Notes: generated by a model not told the origin, from the sequence alone. Shown: positions 48,474 through 57,781, numbered from the stretch's first letter. The stretch: DNA of 64,000 nucleotides from Hymenobacter sp. CRA2 (GCF_002007105.1 NZ_MVBC01000012.1:146143-210142); one strand, 5' to 3'. Made by a program: numbers and translations.

Positions 48474-49862
48474 CTAGAAGTTGCGCAGGGCCTGCGTAGC
48501 CGCTGCGGGGGGCGTACCGCGCAGCTCACCCGGGTCGGTCGACAGTGGTGTGAGGGCGTGCGTCTGGTCGATGAAGAGGAAGGCGTCGTAGCGGTTGGGC
48601 AGGTCGGTGGGCACGTAGTTGCCTGCCTCCTCCTGCGGGTTGTACTCCACCCCGATGGCCCGGTGGCCGCGGCGGGCCGTCAATGCCTCGTTGCGGCGCC
48701 ACTCCGGCAGCAGCAATACTTTGTTGCCGCCCAGCTGCTGGTGCATCAGCGCTTCCCAAGAATTGGCGCGGGCGGCGGGCAGGCTCATATTCACCAGCGG
48801 GCCGCCCCAGCGCGGCGCGGCCACCACCGAGCCCGCGTACGAGCCAAACCCGACCAGCACTACGCCTTCTGTGGCGTGCTGCTGGCGGGCCAGCTGGCCC
48901 ACGTTGAGCATCCCCGACTGCGCCATGGTGGTGTAGCGGGCGTCGCCCACGTGGGTGTTGTGCGCCCACACGATGATTTTGCTTGCGGGGCCATGGAAGC
49001 TTGCCAGCCGGTCGATGGTGGCCATCATGTGCTGGTCGCGCAGGTTCCACGATTCGGTGCCATTGCGCGCTGCCGAGCGGTAGTACCGTTCGGCATCCAC
49101 GGCGGTCTGGGCATTCTGCAGGGCATTCAGGGCCTGCTCATTACCAGCCGGCATAGCATTTACTTGCGCCTGCACGGCCGTAAGCACGTCGGCTACGGCG
49201 GCGGTGCACGCGGTGCGCTGCGTAGCGGCCAGGCCGTAGTACTGCTCGTCGTGCTCGTAGGGCTCCAGGCAGGCCAGCGCGTTGCTGATGGCGTCGCGCG
49301 TGGTTTGGTTGGCTTCGGGGAAGTCGCGCTGCAAGGCTTCCAGCGTATCCCAGAGGCCGTACACGTCGAGGCCGTACAAGCCTATTTTGGTCGAGGTAGC
49401 GGGGCGGGTACCGTTGTAGATGCGCAGCCACTCGGCAAAATCGGCCACGGGGCGGTTGGCCCAGAGCCACGTGGGCCAGCGGCGGAAGCGGCCCAGCACT
49501 TCCTCCGCCGAGGCACCGTTGGCGGCGCCCTTTACGTAGCGGTTCACCTGGTACAGATCGGGCCAGTCGCCTTCTACGGCCACCGCCGAAAAGCCTTTTT
49601 CCTGAATCAGCCGCCGCGAAATGGCGGCCCGCCATTCGTAAAACTCCGCCGTGCCGTGCGAGGCTTCGCCGATGAGCACGTAGCGGGCATTGCCCACCTG
49701 ATTCAGCAATACATCAAGGTCGGCCGACTGGCTTAGTGGGTACACGCCCTGCGTGGGCAGGGTAACCGACGCGGGCTCCACCTTATCGTCTTTATCGTCG
49801 GCGCAGGAGCCGAGCAGCCAGCCGCATACACTCAGCAGCAAGGCCAGGCGCAAGCATTTCAT
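48474..49862 (-). CDS. Erythromycin-esterase-like lipoprotein
   Basis: A 462-residue lipoprotein (lipobox LLGSC, Cys20) of the erythromycin esterase (EreA/EreB) family. Hallmarks: VLIGEASHGTAEFYEWRAAISRRLI (the active-site His), VAVEGDWPDLYQVNRYV, LGLYGLDVYGLW, and IIVWAHNTHVGDARYTTMAQSGMLNVGQ with the later catalytic His. The family also includes succinoglycan-type biosynthetic homologues and many of unknown role. Localisation to the outer membrane is unusual for a macrolide-inactivating enzyme. Substrate not known. It is a single gene on its strand. Confidence 0.88.
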   Translation of the reverse strand: MKCLRLALLLSVCGWLLGSCADDKDDKVEPASVTLPTQGVYPLSQSADLDVLLNQVGNARYVLIGEASHGTAEFYEWRAAISRRLIQEKGFSAVAVEGDWPDLYQVNRYVKGAANGASAEEVLGRFRRWPTWLWANRPVADFAEWLRIYNGTRPATSTKIGLYGLDVYGLWDTLEALQRDFPEANQTTRDAISNALACLEPYEHDEQYYGLAATQRTACTAAVADVLTAVQAQVNAMPAGNEQALNALQNAQTAVDAERYYRSAARNGTESWNLRDQHMMATIDRLASFHGPASKIIVWAHNTHVGDARYTTMAQSGMLNVGQLARQQHATEGVVLVGFGSYAGSVVAAPRWGGPLVNMSLPAARANSWEALMHQQLGGNKVLLLPEWRRNEALTARRGHRAIGVEYNPQEEAGNYVPTDLPNRYDAFLFIDQTHALTPLSTDPGELRGTPPAAATQALRNF

Positions 49863-50111
49863 AGAGCACGGGCGTTGAAAGTGGCATGCGGCAACCAGCT
49901 GGTCTTACGGTGTGGCCGGGAAATCATTTGCGCCGGCGAAACGAATAATGCGGCGGCGGAAAAAATTACGTGTTAGTCGTTACGTACTTTTTGCCCGCCA
50001 GCTACCTGAGCTTCAGTCAGCCTACCCGGCTGCCGAAGGCTGGCAGCGGGTCTTCGGCAGCCGGGCCGAGACGATTGTGCCGCTTGCCTTTGGCCCTATG
50101 GGTGCCGAGTC

Positions 50112-50141
50112 TTGCCCCGCCGCCCGAAAAGCCTACCTTTG
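50112..50141 (+). promoter_or_regulatory. Promoter of sucD
   Basis: TTG (50112-50114) and TACCTTTG (50134-50141) are 19 bp apart, a strong match to the Bacteroidota -33/-7 consensus. The leader is about 50 nt to the ATG at 50198. The rest of the 335-base gap 49863-50197 has no assigned element. Confidence 0.65.
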
Positions 50142-50197
50142 CGCCGGTTCGCCGTAGGCGGACTTTTCCACTGAATTATCTTCACTCACCTTCCCAC

Positions 50198-51091
50198 ATG
50201 AGCGTACTGGTCAATAAGGACTCGAAAGTGATTGTGCAGGGCTTCACGGGCTCCGAAGGCTCGTTCCACGCCCAGCAGATGATAGACTACGGCACCAACG
50301 TGGTAGGCGGCGTAACGCCCGGCAAGGGCGGCCAGCAGCACCTGGGCCGGCCCGTCTTCAACACCGTAGCCGATGCCGTGCGCGAAGCCGGCGCCGACAC
50401 CTCGATCATCTTCGTGCCCCCGGCTTTCGCCGCCGACGCCATCATGGAGGCTGCCGACGCGGGCATTAAGGTTATCGTGACCATCACCGAAGGCATCCCG
50501 ACCAAGGACATGATTGCGGTGAAGGAGTACCTGAAGGGCCGCGAAGGCCTGCGCATGATCGGCCCGAACTGCCCCGGCGTGATGACGGCCGGTGAGTGCA
50601 AAGTGGGCATCATGCCTGGCTTTATCTTCTCGAAAGGCAAAATCGGCATCGTGTCGAAATCGGGCACGCTGACCTACGAAGCCGTAGACCAGCTGACCAA
50701 GGCCGGCCTGGGCCAGACCACGGCCATCGGCATCGGCGGTGACCCCATCATCGGCACCACCACCAAGGAAGCCGTGGAGCTGCTCATGAACGACCCCGAA
50801 ACCGAGGGCATCGTGATGATCGGCGAAATCGGCGGCGGCATGGAAGCCGAAGCGGCGCGCTGGATCAAGGAAACCGGCAACAAGAAACCCGTGGTAGGCT
50901 TCATCGCCGGCCAGACAGCGCCTCCCGGCCGCCGTATGGGCCACGCCGGTGCCATCGTAGGCGGCGCCGACGACACGGCTGCTGCCAAGATGGCCATCAT
51001 GCGCGAGTGCGGCATCCACGTGGTGGATTCGCCGGCCGAAATCGGCGACACGATGCTGCGCGTGCTCAACGGCGAGAAGGTAGGCGCTTAA
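50198..51091 (+). CDS. sucD: Succinate--CoA ligase subunit alpha
   Basis: A 297-residue SucD. It has [33 protein letters not shown] (CoA-binding), [20 protein letters not shown], the [17 protein letters not shown] segment, the phospho-His region [21 protein letters not shown] with the active-site His. It works with SucB (beta subunit, not in this window) in the citric acid cycle to make ATP or GTP from succinyl-CoA. ATG at 50198 ([16 protein letters not shown]). The 50112-50141 promoter precedes it. Confidence 0.95.
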   Translation: MSVLVNKDSKVIVQGFTGSEGSFHAQQMIDYGTNVVGGVTPGKGGQQHLGRPVFNTVADAVREAGADTSIIFVPPAFAADAIMEAADAGIKVIVTITEGIPTKDMIAVKEYLKGREGLRMIGPNCPGVMTAGECKVGIMPGFIFSKGKIGIVSKSGTLTYEAVDQLTKAGLGQTTAIGIGGDPIIGTTTKEAVELLMNDPETEGIVMIGEIGGGMEAEAARWIKETGNKKPVVGFIAGQTAPPGRRMGHAGAIVGGADDTAAAKMAIMRECGIHVVDSPAEIGDTMLRVLNGEKVGA

Positions 51092-51107
51092 GTCTGCTGA
51101 CTGCTTA

Positions 51108-51155
51108 CAAATGCAAAAAGCCCCGGCCTGAACAGGCCGGGGCTTTTTGCATTTG
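51108..51155. terminator. Bidirectional terminator, 23-bp stem, 2-base loop
   Basis: Bases 51108-51130 and 51133-51155 are exact inverted repeats with only two bases between. A and T tracts lie in the arms. It lies between the convergent sucD and lipoprotein 51182 genes. Confidence 0.92.
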
Positions 51156-51181
51156 CCATGGCGTTGAAGGTAGGTTCCGTC

Positions 51182-51916
51182 CTACTCCCCGCGCCCGTCG
51201 CCGCCCACGTTAATAATCAGCCCTAGGCTGAACACGGAGTTGCCGGCGGTAAGGTACTTGCGGTTTTTCAGGCCGAAATTCCAGCCGCTCATGGATTGGA
51301 ACTTGAGCGGGCCGATCAGGCCGATGCGGGTGTAGGTGACGGGCTCGAAGAAGATGTTGTCCTCGCCGGGGATGCGCTGCCCGTTCAGCATTAGCTCGGG
51401 GGTGTTGACGTAGCTCAGGCGCATGGCGGCCCCGTAGCGAAACTCCCAGGTGCGGCCCAGGAAATTGAAAGCGTCGCGGTCCTTCTTGGTGTAGTTCACC
51501 TGCGCGAAGTACTTCTCCATGCGCGCCTGCACCGTCTTGGTGACTTCACCGGCGCGGGTGCGCTCCGTACGCTTGCCGCTACCGAAACCGCCACCGGCGT
51601 ATACTTCCAGGATGCGGCTCTCGTCCTGGCCGAAGCGGGTGTGGTAGCCCACGCCCAGCTCGCCGAAGTCCTGGTCGAAGATGTTGCGCTTGCCGTCGGT
51701 GTGCAGAAAGGAGGCGGTGCCGATCAGGCCCACGTGCTCCCCCACGGCGTAGGCGCCCTGGGCCGAAACGTTGGCTTTCCAGTTGGTGTGCAGGCCGCCG
51801 CTGAATTCGCCCTTCTGCGTGAGCATGGGCGCGGCGGCGGGCGGCGGAAAATAGACGGAGGCGCAGCTGCTCAACAGCGACGAAGCTCCCAAAAACAACA
51901 GCAGGCGCAGGGTCAC
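51182..51916 (-). CDS. Barrel-like lipoprotein, unknown (copy 1)
   Basis: A 244-residue lipoprotein. GTG at 51916 starts a signal ending in LLSSC (Cys18). The mature part begins ASVYFPPPAAAPMLTQKGEFSGGL and consists of amphipathic strands (YAVGEHVGLIGTASFLHT, ELGVGYHTRFGQDE, ILEVYAGGGFGSG, FGLKNRKYLTAG, VFSLGLIINVGG), suggesting a small beta-barrel or beta sandwich. It is a paralogue of 53495 (same N-terminal pattern, similar length). An earlier in-frame ATG at 52015 would overlap the divergent gene's leader, so the GTG is preferred. Function unknown. Confidence 0.75.
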   Translation of the reverse strand: MTLRLLLFLGASSLLSSCASVYFPPPAAAPMLTQKGEFSGGLHTNWKANVSAQGAYAVGEHVGLIGTASFLHTDGKRNIFDQDFGELGVGYHTRFGQDESRILEVYAGGGFGSGKRTERTRAGEVTKTVQARMEKYFAQVNYTKKDRDAFNFLGRTWEFRYGAAMRLSYVNTPELMLNGQRIPGEDNIFFEPVTYTRIGLIGPLKFQSMSGWNFGLKNRKYLTAGNSVFSLGLIINVGGDGRGE

Positions 51917-52026
51917 GGCATGAGGATTGGTGTGCGTAAGCAACGCCAAAAGCGGCGTTTCGTTGTAGAGGTGGCGGAGCACCGGGCCTTTTGGGCCCAG
52001 CCGCAACGGTGCCACCGCGTTACAAT

Positions 52027-53427
52027 ATGGCTGAATCCAAGCGCTTTGACGCTATTATCATTGGCTCGGGCCAAGCCGGCAATCCGCTGGCCTATGCCCT
52101 GGCCGATGCGGGCCGCTGCGTGGCCCTGATCGAGCAACGCCACCTCGGCGGCTCGTGCATCAACTACGGCTGCTCGCCTACCAAAACGCTGCTCACGGCC
52201 GCGCACCGGGTCCACGCCATCCGGACGGCGGCCGAGCTAGGCCTGCAAGCCGCACCGCCGGTGGTAGATATGCCGGCCGTTATGGCCCGCAAGGACGCTC
52301 TGGTGCAGCAGCACCGCGAAGGCATCCGGAAGAATCTGACGCAGGAGCACCCGGGCATTACCGTGCTGCACGGGCACGCCGCGTTTGTGGGTCCGCGTCG
52401 GCTGATGTTTACCCCGCAGCAGGGCGTGGAGGCCCAGACGCTGACCGCGCCGCTCATCTTCATCAACACGGGCACCCGCCCCGCCTGGCCCGACATCGAA
52501 GGCCTGCCCGATGCCGGCGCCCTCACCAACGAAGACCTGCTGGACCTGCCCGAGCTGCCCGAGCACCTGATTATCCTCGGTGGCAGCTACATCGGGCTGG
52601 AATTCGGGCAGATGTACCGACGCTTCGGCAGCCGCGTCACCATCGTGGAAACCGATGCCCACATCCTCGACCGCGAAGACCCCGACGTGCGCACGGCCCT
52701 GCAGGAGCTGTTGGCCGGCGAGGGCATCGAGTTCGTGCTCGGGGCCCAGGCAAGGCGCGTCGCGCGCGGTTCCGACGGTGGGCTGACCGTCACGGTCGAA
52801 GCCCGCGGGGGCACGCGCCGGCTGCGCGGCTCGCACCTGCTCATTGCCACCGGCCGCCGGCCCAATACCGACACGCTCAACCTAACCGCCGCCGGCATCG
52901 GGACCGACGAGCGGGGCTACATCCGGGTAGATGATCGGCTGCGCACGGGCGTGCGCGGCGTGTACGCGCTGGGCGACGTGAAGGGCGGGCCGCAGTTTAC
53001 GCACATCAGCTACGACGATTACCGCATCGTGCGCGACCAGTTGCTGCACGGCCGCACGCGCACCACCCGGCAGCGCCCAGTGCCCTACGTGGTGTTTACG
53101 GAGCCGCAGCTGGGCCGCGTGGGGTTGTCGGAAACGGAGGCCAGGAAGCAGGGCGTGGCTTACCGCGTGGGCAACCTGCTGGTGCACCACATCGGGCGGG
53201 CCCGCGAAACCAACCAGCCAGCGGGCTTTATCAAGGTGCTCGTGGGCGCCGACGACCGGCTGCTGGGCGCGGCCGTGCTCAGCGCGCAGGGTGGCGAAAT
53301 CATGTCGATGCTACAGATTGCCATGACTGGGCGCCTGAAATACCAGCAGCTGCAGGACATGGTGCTGGCCCACCCCTCCTGGGCTGAGGCGCTCAACAAC
53401 GTGTTTGCCAGGCTGCAGGCCGGTTAG
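52027..53427 (+). CDS. FAD-dependent pyridine nucleotide-disulfide oxidoreductase (mercuric-reductase-like)
   Basis: A 466-residue flavoprotein. N-terminal FAD motif IIIGSGQAGNPLAYALADAG, the redox-active disulfide GGSCINYGCSPTKTL, NAD motif IILGGSYIGLEFGQMYRRFG, GVRGVYALGDVKGG near the flavin, and the dimerisation domain with VFTEPQLGRVGLSETEAR and the catalytic HPSWAEALN (His-Glu). It lacks the HMA domain and C-terminal Cys pair of true mercuric reductases, so mercury reduction is unlikely; a general thiol or quinone substrate is possible. It is flanked by two paralogous lipoproteins. ATG at 52027. Confidence 0.93.
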   Translation: MAESKRFDAIIIGSGQAGNPLAYALADAGRCVALIEQRHLGGSCINYGCSPTKTLLTAAHRVHAIRTAAELGLQAAPPVVDMPAVMARKDALVQQHREGIRKNLTQEHPGITVLHGHAAFVGPRRLMFTPQQGVEAQTLTAPLIFINTGTRPAWPDIEGLPDAGALTNEDLLDLPELPEHLIILGGSYIGLEFGQMYRRFGSRVTIVETDAHILDREDPDVRTALQELLAGEGIEFVLGAQARRVARGSDGGLTVTVEARGGTRRLRGSHLLIATGRRPNTDTLNLTAAGIGTDERGYIRVDDRLRTGVRGVYALGDVKGGPQFTHISYDDYRIVRDQLLHGRTRTTRQRPVPYVVFTEPQLGRVGLSETEARKQGVAYRVGNLLVHHIGRARETNQPAGFIKVLVGADDRLLGAAVLSAQGGEIMSMLQIAMTGRLKYQQLQDMVLAHPSWAEALNNVFARLQAG

Positions 53428-53494
53428 CCAGAGCGGCCAGGGTGCTGGGCAGAGGCCAAGATGTTCTTGGCGCGGCTCCGGCACGGCATCGGGC

Positions 53495-54358
53495 TTACTG
53501 CGCTTTGCGCCGCAGCAGGTAGTGCGGGTTCAGCGTCACGCCAATGCTAGTGTGGCCCCAAGTGCTGCGGCCGCTGACCTCGCTTCTGTACCCGCTCTGG
53601 TCGGCGTTGTCGGCTTGGCTGGTCCGCTGGGGCACGGCTGCGCCCAGACTGGCTTGCAACCCCACGGCCGGCCAGGACTTGAGGCGCACTTCCGCCGTAC
53701 TCGACACGCTGTGCCAGAGCACATTGGGCACTTCGTAGTGCGCAGCGTCCTGCACGTAGCTGGTATTGTCCGGGTAGTACAGGTATTGCTGATTGCTGAA
53801 CTGGCGGTAATTGACCAGGCTGAGGCGGTAGGCGGCGCCGAGGCGGAACTGCACGGCCGCGGTGAGAGGCGTCAGGTTGGTCACCAGGTAAGCCTGCCCG
53901 TACCAATGGCTGGTGGCGGTTTCGTAGCGGCGGTACTCCCGGCTGGTGTTGCCCCATATGGAGGAAAGCAAACTGGACTGGAACCGCTGGTACTCGCTGC
54001 GGCCCTGCCCGTAGCCGCCGAGCAGGCCGATGGTAGTGTTGGGCGACAACTGGGTGAAGGTACCCAGACCGGCTTCCCACTGGTGCTGGTTCCGCTCGTC
54101 GTTGCGCTGCGGCCGTAGCTGCGCCGGCCCCCAAAACCGCCCGCTGGCGGTGCCTGTGAGCAGCAGGTGTTTCAGCGGCGCGGCCGAGGCCCTGGCGTAG
54201 CCAAAGCCGTTTTGGTCGATGCCCGCGCTGACTTCGGTTTGCTTAACCTCCGATACCATTGGAATGGTCGGATGCACCGGGTAGTAAGCGGATTCGTTGC
54301 AGGCGCTCAGTAAGCCAGCAGCACCCAGGGATAGTAAGACGGTAGCGTGGAGTTTCAT
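53495..54358 (-). CDS. Barrel-like lipoprotein, unknown (copy 2)
   Basis: A 287-residue lipoprotein (lipobox LLSAC, Cys20). The mature part begins NESAYYPVHPTIPMVSEVKQTEVSAGI and continues with strands such as YARASAAPLKHLLLTGTASG, WEAGLGTFTQL, TIGLLGGYGQGRSEYQRF, AAVQFRLGAAYRLSLVNYRQF and HTSIGVTLNPHYLLRRK. The AYYPxxPxxPM pattern matches VYFPPPAAAPM of the 51182 protein, and both end in amphipathic strands, so they are probably paralogues on either side of the flavoprotein. ATG at 54358. Function unknown. Confidence 0.75.
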   Translation of the reverse strand: MKLHATVLLSLGAAGLLSACNESAYYPVHPTIPMVSEVKQTEVSAGIDQNGFGYARASAAPLKHLLLTGTASGRFWGPAQLRPQRNDERNQHQWEAGLGTFTQLSPNTTIGLLGGYGQGRSEYQRFQSSLLSSIWGNTSREYRRYETATSHWYGQAYLVTNLTPLTAAVQFRLGAAYRLSLVNYRQFSNQQYLYYPDNTSYVQDAAHYEVPNVLWHSVSSTAEVRLKSWPAVGLQASLGAAVPQRTSQADNADQSGYRSEVSGRSTWGHTSIGVTLNPHYLLRRKAQ

Positions 54359-54688
54359 AGGTCGGAGAAGTGATAACCGGGGCAATGTACGCGCAGGCTT
54401 TGCCGGCAGCAGCCGCATTCTTGGGCTCAATCAGACTTTACAGATAAGCCGACTGGACGCGCACTGTAGCTCTCAACTTGCTTTCTGGCGTCAATTATTC
54501 GTATCCCTACATACCCAAACCCGGCCGTTGCTGACTTTACGAATCTTTGGCAGCTGGCTCCGGCGCTAGCATAGCTGGAATCGGCCTGAGAAACCGCCGA
54601 CGCCAGGACAGCCGAGGCTTCGTCGGCTTTTGTGTTGCTTGCAGGCAGTTTTATTGGCTTACCCGCCGGGTACTTGACCTCTTTCTGC
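54359..54688. other. Divergent intergenic region without assigned elements
   Basis: This 330-base stretch between two divergent lipoprotein genes has AATCTTTG near 54543-54550 as a weak -7 match, and an ACGCCAGG-type direct repeat fragment, but no convincing promoter pair, hairpin or open reading frame with coding character was found. Confidence 0.3.
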
Positions 54689-55510
54689 TTGAAACAGCTT
54701 TGCTCCCGCCTTCCGCTCCTCCTGCTTTTGGCCGCGGCTTGTAGCAACCCCGAAAGCCCCGCCGAGCAAACCGCCGCGGCCCCTTCGGCCCCCAAGCCCG
54801 CGCCCGCTGCCTTACCTGATTCCGTCCGCCGCCCCAGCTTTACCTGGGAAGACGAAGTCTGCCTGAACAAGGGCTACTTCGCGCCCGGCCAGTACACCCA
54901 GCAGCAGCTACGCGACACGCACAAGCTGATTAACTACCCGGGCATCGCCGAAACCAGGGACATCTGGCACCTGGCCGAGATGCAGCCGGACACCATTGCC
55001 CAGCGCATCAGCCAGCTGGACCAGGAGTATGCGCAGCGCCTAGCCGAGCTACGGGCCTTGCAGGTAGTACCGCAGGCTTACTGGCGTAAGCTTCAGCAGC
55101 TGCGGGTGCTGGAGCTGGAAGAAAGCTACCGGCTAACCCGGCTGACCTTCCAGGGGCACGTCACGCCTGGTGTTCTGGTCGGGGCCTCCTCTGCTCCGGC
55201 CTGCCAAGCCTATGCTCAGGTGCTGGCCTCTCCGGATACCGCCGTGCTGGTTCGGGCCTGGCGGCGGTTGGTCGACGAGCAAAAGACGCATAATAGCGTC
55301 CCGGCCAGCCTGGAAGCCGAGTTTCAGCAGCAGAATCACTCGCCCGAGCGCCTCCAGTACGCCCGCCTGGAACTCATGAAGTACGGGTGGTGGAACTGCG
55401 TCAACGGCATGAAGAAGTACGGCGACGTGTACGATCAGCAGCAGCCCAGCCTGGCCTTTGATAAGCTGTTTACGAAAGTCGAGCGCACCGATTGTGCCGA
55501 CGTGGACTAA
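54689..55510 (+). CDS. Lipoprotein, unknown
   Basis: A 273-residue lipoprotein. TTG at 54689 begins MKQLCSRLPLLLLLAAAC, a textbook lipoprotein signal with Cys18; an in-frame GTG at 54632 would place 19 poorly suited residues first. Mature part: a Pro/Ala linker, then an all-helical domain (ISQLDQEYAQRLAELRALQ, AYWRKLQQLRVLELEESYRLTRL, CQAYAQVLAS, SLEAEFQQQNHSPERLQYARLELMKYGWWNCVNGM) with 4 Cys that may form disulfides. No family recognised. Located on its own strand segment between repeats. Confidence 0.75.
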   Translation: MKQLCSRLPLLLLLAAACSNPESPAEQTAAAPSAPKPAPAALPDSVRRPSFTWEDEVCLNKGYFAPGQYTQQQLRDTHKLINYPGIAETRDIWHLAEMQPDTIAQRISQLDQEYAQRLAELRALQVVPQAYWRKLQQLRVLELEESYRLTRLTFQGHVTPGVLVGASSAPACQAYAQVLASPDTAVLVRAWRRLVDEQKTHNSVPASLEAEFQQQNHSPERLQYARLELMKYGWWNCVNGMKKYGDVYDQQQPSLAFDKLFTKVERTDCADVD

Positions 55511-55576
55511 GCCGCAACACTATGTAGCGCGGGCCAGCTTGCTCGTGCCCAGGCTCTGTTGTCTAAAAAGTTAGCA

Positions 55577-55665
55577 CGTCATGCTCATCTGGCGTCCGCT
55601 TGTCGAAGCATTTTGCGCGCAGACATTGCGCCTCCCCCGGCCCCCTCTCCGAAAAGGAGAGGGGG
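55577..55665. repeat. REP-like unit plus GC-rich hairpin
   Basis: In the 355-base gap 55511-55865: a degenerate REP (GTCATGCT ... AAGCATTTTGCGCG, 55578-55620) and a hairpin CCCCCTCTCC/GGAGAGGGGG around GAAAA (55641-55665). The latter type resembles the palindrome at 36370-36391. The rest holds a -7 match at 55802. Confidence 0.65.
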
Positions 55666-55801
55666 AGCCGGACGACGTGGTAGAGGTGCTTCAGCAGGAC
55701 TCAGCAGGACGTGCTTTCGTTTACTGTCCACAGATCTTAAGTGGGCTGCTGAGCAAAGCATATTTGGCCTTTTGAACAAAGTGCCTCGGTTGCGGGCCGT
55801 C

Positions 55802-55809
55802 TACTTTTG
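55802..55809 (+). promoter_or_regulatory. -7 element for the second AraC gene
   Basis: TACTTTTG matches TAnnTTTG, 56 bases before the ATG at 55866. The nearest upstream TTTG is 27 bp away, longer than the usual 19-21, so the -33 is weak. Confidence 0.4.
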
Positions 55810-55865
55810 TACTGTCAGCAGACGCACTGCACGCCGCCACGCAACGCCGCTAACCCCTTTCCCTT

Positions 55866-56702
55866 ATGCCCATCAAGCAACTAAACCGCTACGCGGACAT
55901 GGTGGTCGTCTGTAGCGGCGACCAGCGCTACGGAGGGGAGTTGACCTTCGAGGATAACGTTCTGGTGGGCGTACTCGCCGGCGAGTTGAAAGTGGTGCAG
56001 GCCGACCGCACGCTCTGTTGCGCCGTGGGTGACACGCTGCTGCTACCCCGAAAGCAGCCCGCGACCTTAGTTAAGTCGCCGAAAGACGGCGTCGCCTATC
56101 AGGCCGTAGTCCTGAAGCTGCCCACGGCCCTCGTCCGGACCTATTACGTGGAAACTACCCCGGCACCCGTCGGGCCTGGAGTCCATGGCCCCCTGCTGTT
56201 TCCGAAAAGCCCGCTGCTGCAGAGCCTTTTCGCCTCGCTGCTGCCTTACCTGGAGTTGCAGCAGCAGTTGCCGGAAAGGCTCCTGGCCGGTAAGGTCGCG
56301 GAGACCATAGAAATCCTGCGCAGCCTCGACCCGACCAGCGACGGGGTGTTGGCCGATTTCGCGGAGCCCGGAAAAGTAAACCTGGTCGAGTTCATGGAGG
56401 CGAACTACAGGTTCAACCTCCCCTTGGCCACGTTTAGCTACCTGACGGGCCGCAGCCTCACCACCTTCAAGCGCGATTTTAACAAAGCCTTTCAGCTGAG
56501 CCCACAGCGCTGGCTCACGCAGAAGCGTTTGGCGCTGGCTCATTACCAACTGGCAGAGAAGAAAAGGAAGCCCGTGGAGTTGTACCTGGAAGTAGGCTTT
56601 GAGAACCTGGCGCACTTCTCGTACGCGTTCAAAAAGCACTTTGGCTACCCTCCTACCGCCCTGGTCAAGCAAGGGGATGGCAGGCGGCCGGCAGTCAGCT
56701 AA
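55866..56702 (+). CDS. AraC family transcriptional regulator (cupin-like sensor)
   Basis: A 278-residue regulator. The N-terminal ~140 residues are a cupin-type sensor (LTFEDNVLVGVLAGELKVVQ, VGDTLLLPRKQPATLVK). The C-terminal ~100 residues hold the double HTH (VNLVEFMEANYRFNLPLATFSYLTGRSLTTFKRDFNKAF, then VELYLEVGFENLAHFSYAFKKHFG), with the second HTH well conserved. Resembles the ExsA/YSIRK-like group of Bacteroidota. It probably controls the SDR gene (56977), 274 bases downstream on the same strand. The inducer is unknown. Confidence 0.9.
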   Translation: MPIKQLNRYADMVVVCSGDQRYGGELTFEDNVLVGVLAGELKVVQADRTLCCAVGDTLLLPRKQPATLVKSPKDGVAYQAVVLKLPTALVRTYYVETTPAPVGPGVHGPLLFPKSPLLQSLFASLLPYLELQQQLPERLLAGKVAETIEILRSLDPTSDGVLADFAEPGKVNLVEFMEANYRFNLPLATFSYLTGRSLTTFKRDFNKAFQLSPQRWLTQKRLALAHYQLAEKKRKPVELYLEVGFENLAHFSYAFKKHFGYPPTALVKQGDGRRPAVS

Positions 56703-56976
56703 GCCGACCAGACAGCTACGGCAAAACTCGTGGCGGGCACCAGCGGCCTGGCAGGCACCGCTCAGCAGGTTGCCAACTTCCCGACCGCCGCGACACTCGC
56801 CTCCACGGAAAGGCACATCGGTCAGTCAGGCCTTCCCTAACTGACCCACACCATTTCTCACAAACACTTCACCGGGGCACCGCCACGTGCTTCACCGCTA
56901 CGGCTATACCCCTGGGTCAATAGCCGCCCGGAAGCGGCATCCCGACTATTTCTCTCATTCACACATCGTTCTGCAC

Positions 56977-57714
56977 ATGAAATCAGCATTGGTCACCGGC
57001 GCCAACAAGGGCATTGGCCTGGAAGTCGCCAAACAACTCGCCCAACAGGGGTTTTTCGTGTACCTCGGCAGCCGCAACCTGGAAAACGGACAGGCCGCGG
57101 TCTGGCAACTCAACGCCCTCGGACTCACGAACCTCGAAGTTATTCAACTGGACGTTACGCGCCCCGACTCCATCCGGGCCGCCCGCGCTACGATTGGCGA
57201 AAAAACGCCGGTGTTGGATGTATTGGTCAACAACGCCGGTATTTCCGGCGGGGCAGCCCAATCGGCCCTGCATGCTACGCCCGAGCAGTTCCGGGCCGTG
57301 TTTGAAACCAACTTGTTCGGGGTGGCCGGGGTGACCCAGGCGTTCATCGACTTGCTGGAAAAGGCACCGCAGCCGCGCATCGTCAACGTAACCACCGCCA
57401 TGGCGTCGCTGACCTCGTACGCCGACCTGGACAATGAGCAGTTTGCGTACCGGCTGCCGGTGTATCAATCCTCGAAAGCAGCCCTGAACATGTACACCAT
57501 CCACCTGGCCCACGCCCTGCGTGGCACCGCCTTCAAAGTCAACGCGGTGTGCCCAGGTTATACCCAAACCGACTTTACGGGCCACCAGGGCAGCAGCACG
57601 GCCGCGGAGGCCGGGCAGCGCATCGTGAAGTACGCGCTGCTTGCTGCAGATGGGCCCACCGGCAAGTTTTTCAGCGAAGAATACTTCCCCGCGCCGGCCA
57701 CGTGTCCGTGGTGA
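56977..57714 (+). CDS. Short-chain dehydrogenase/reductase
   Basis: A 245-residue classical SDR. It has TGANKGIGLEVAKQL, LVNNAGISGG, IVNVTTAMASL and the catalytic YQSSKAALNMYTIHLAHAL (YxxxK), and VNAVCPGYTQTDFTG. It resembles carbonyl/aldehyde reductases that use NADPH. The C-terminus GPTGKFFSEEYF is family-typical. ATG at 56977 (MKSALVTGANKGIG) is preferred over an in-frame start at 56887. The gap 56703-56976 shows no promoter pair; co-transcription with the AraC gene is likely. Substrate unknown. Confidence 0.9.
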   Translation: MKSALVTGANKGIGLEVAKQLAQQGFFVYLGSRNLENGQAAVWQLNALGLTNLEVIQLDVTRPDSIRAARATIGEKTPVLDVLVNNAGISGGAAQSALHATPEQFRAVFETNLFGVAGVTQAFIDLLEKAPQPRIVNVTTAMASLTSYADLDNEQFAYRLPVYQSSKAALNMYTIHLAHALRGTAFKVNAVCPGYTQTDFTGHQGSSTAAEAGQRIVKYALLAADGPTGKFFSEEYFPAPATCPW

Positions 57715-57781
57715 GCAGCCGGAGCGAGTAGCCTCACGGCGCGGACCGCGAAGTCGGTGACTCGGCGGCCTACTCATAACG

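Noticed and set aside
52027..53427. Calling the flavoprotein a mercuric reductase with a mer operon
   Set aside because: It lacks the N-terminal metal-binding domain and C-terminal Cys pair, and there is no merR or merT nearby.
56703..56840. Short in-frame stretch after the AraC gene reading SGLAGTAQQVANFPTAAT
   Set aside because: Protein-like in composition but too short, with no start context and no recognised family.
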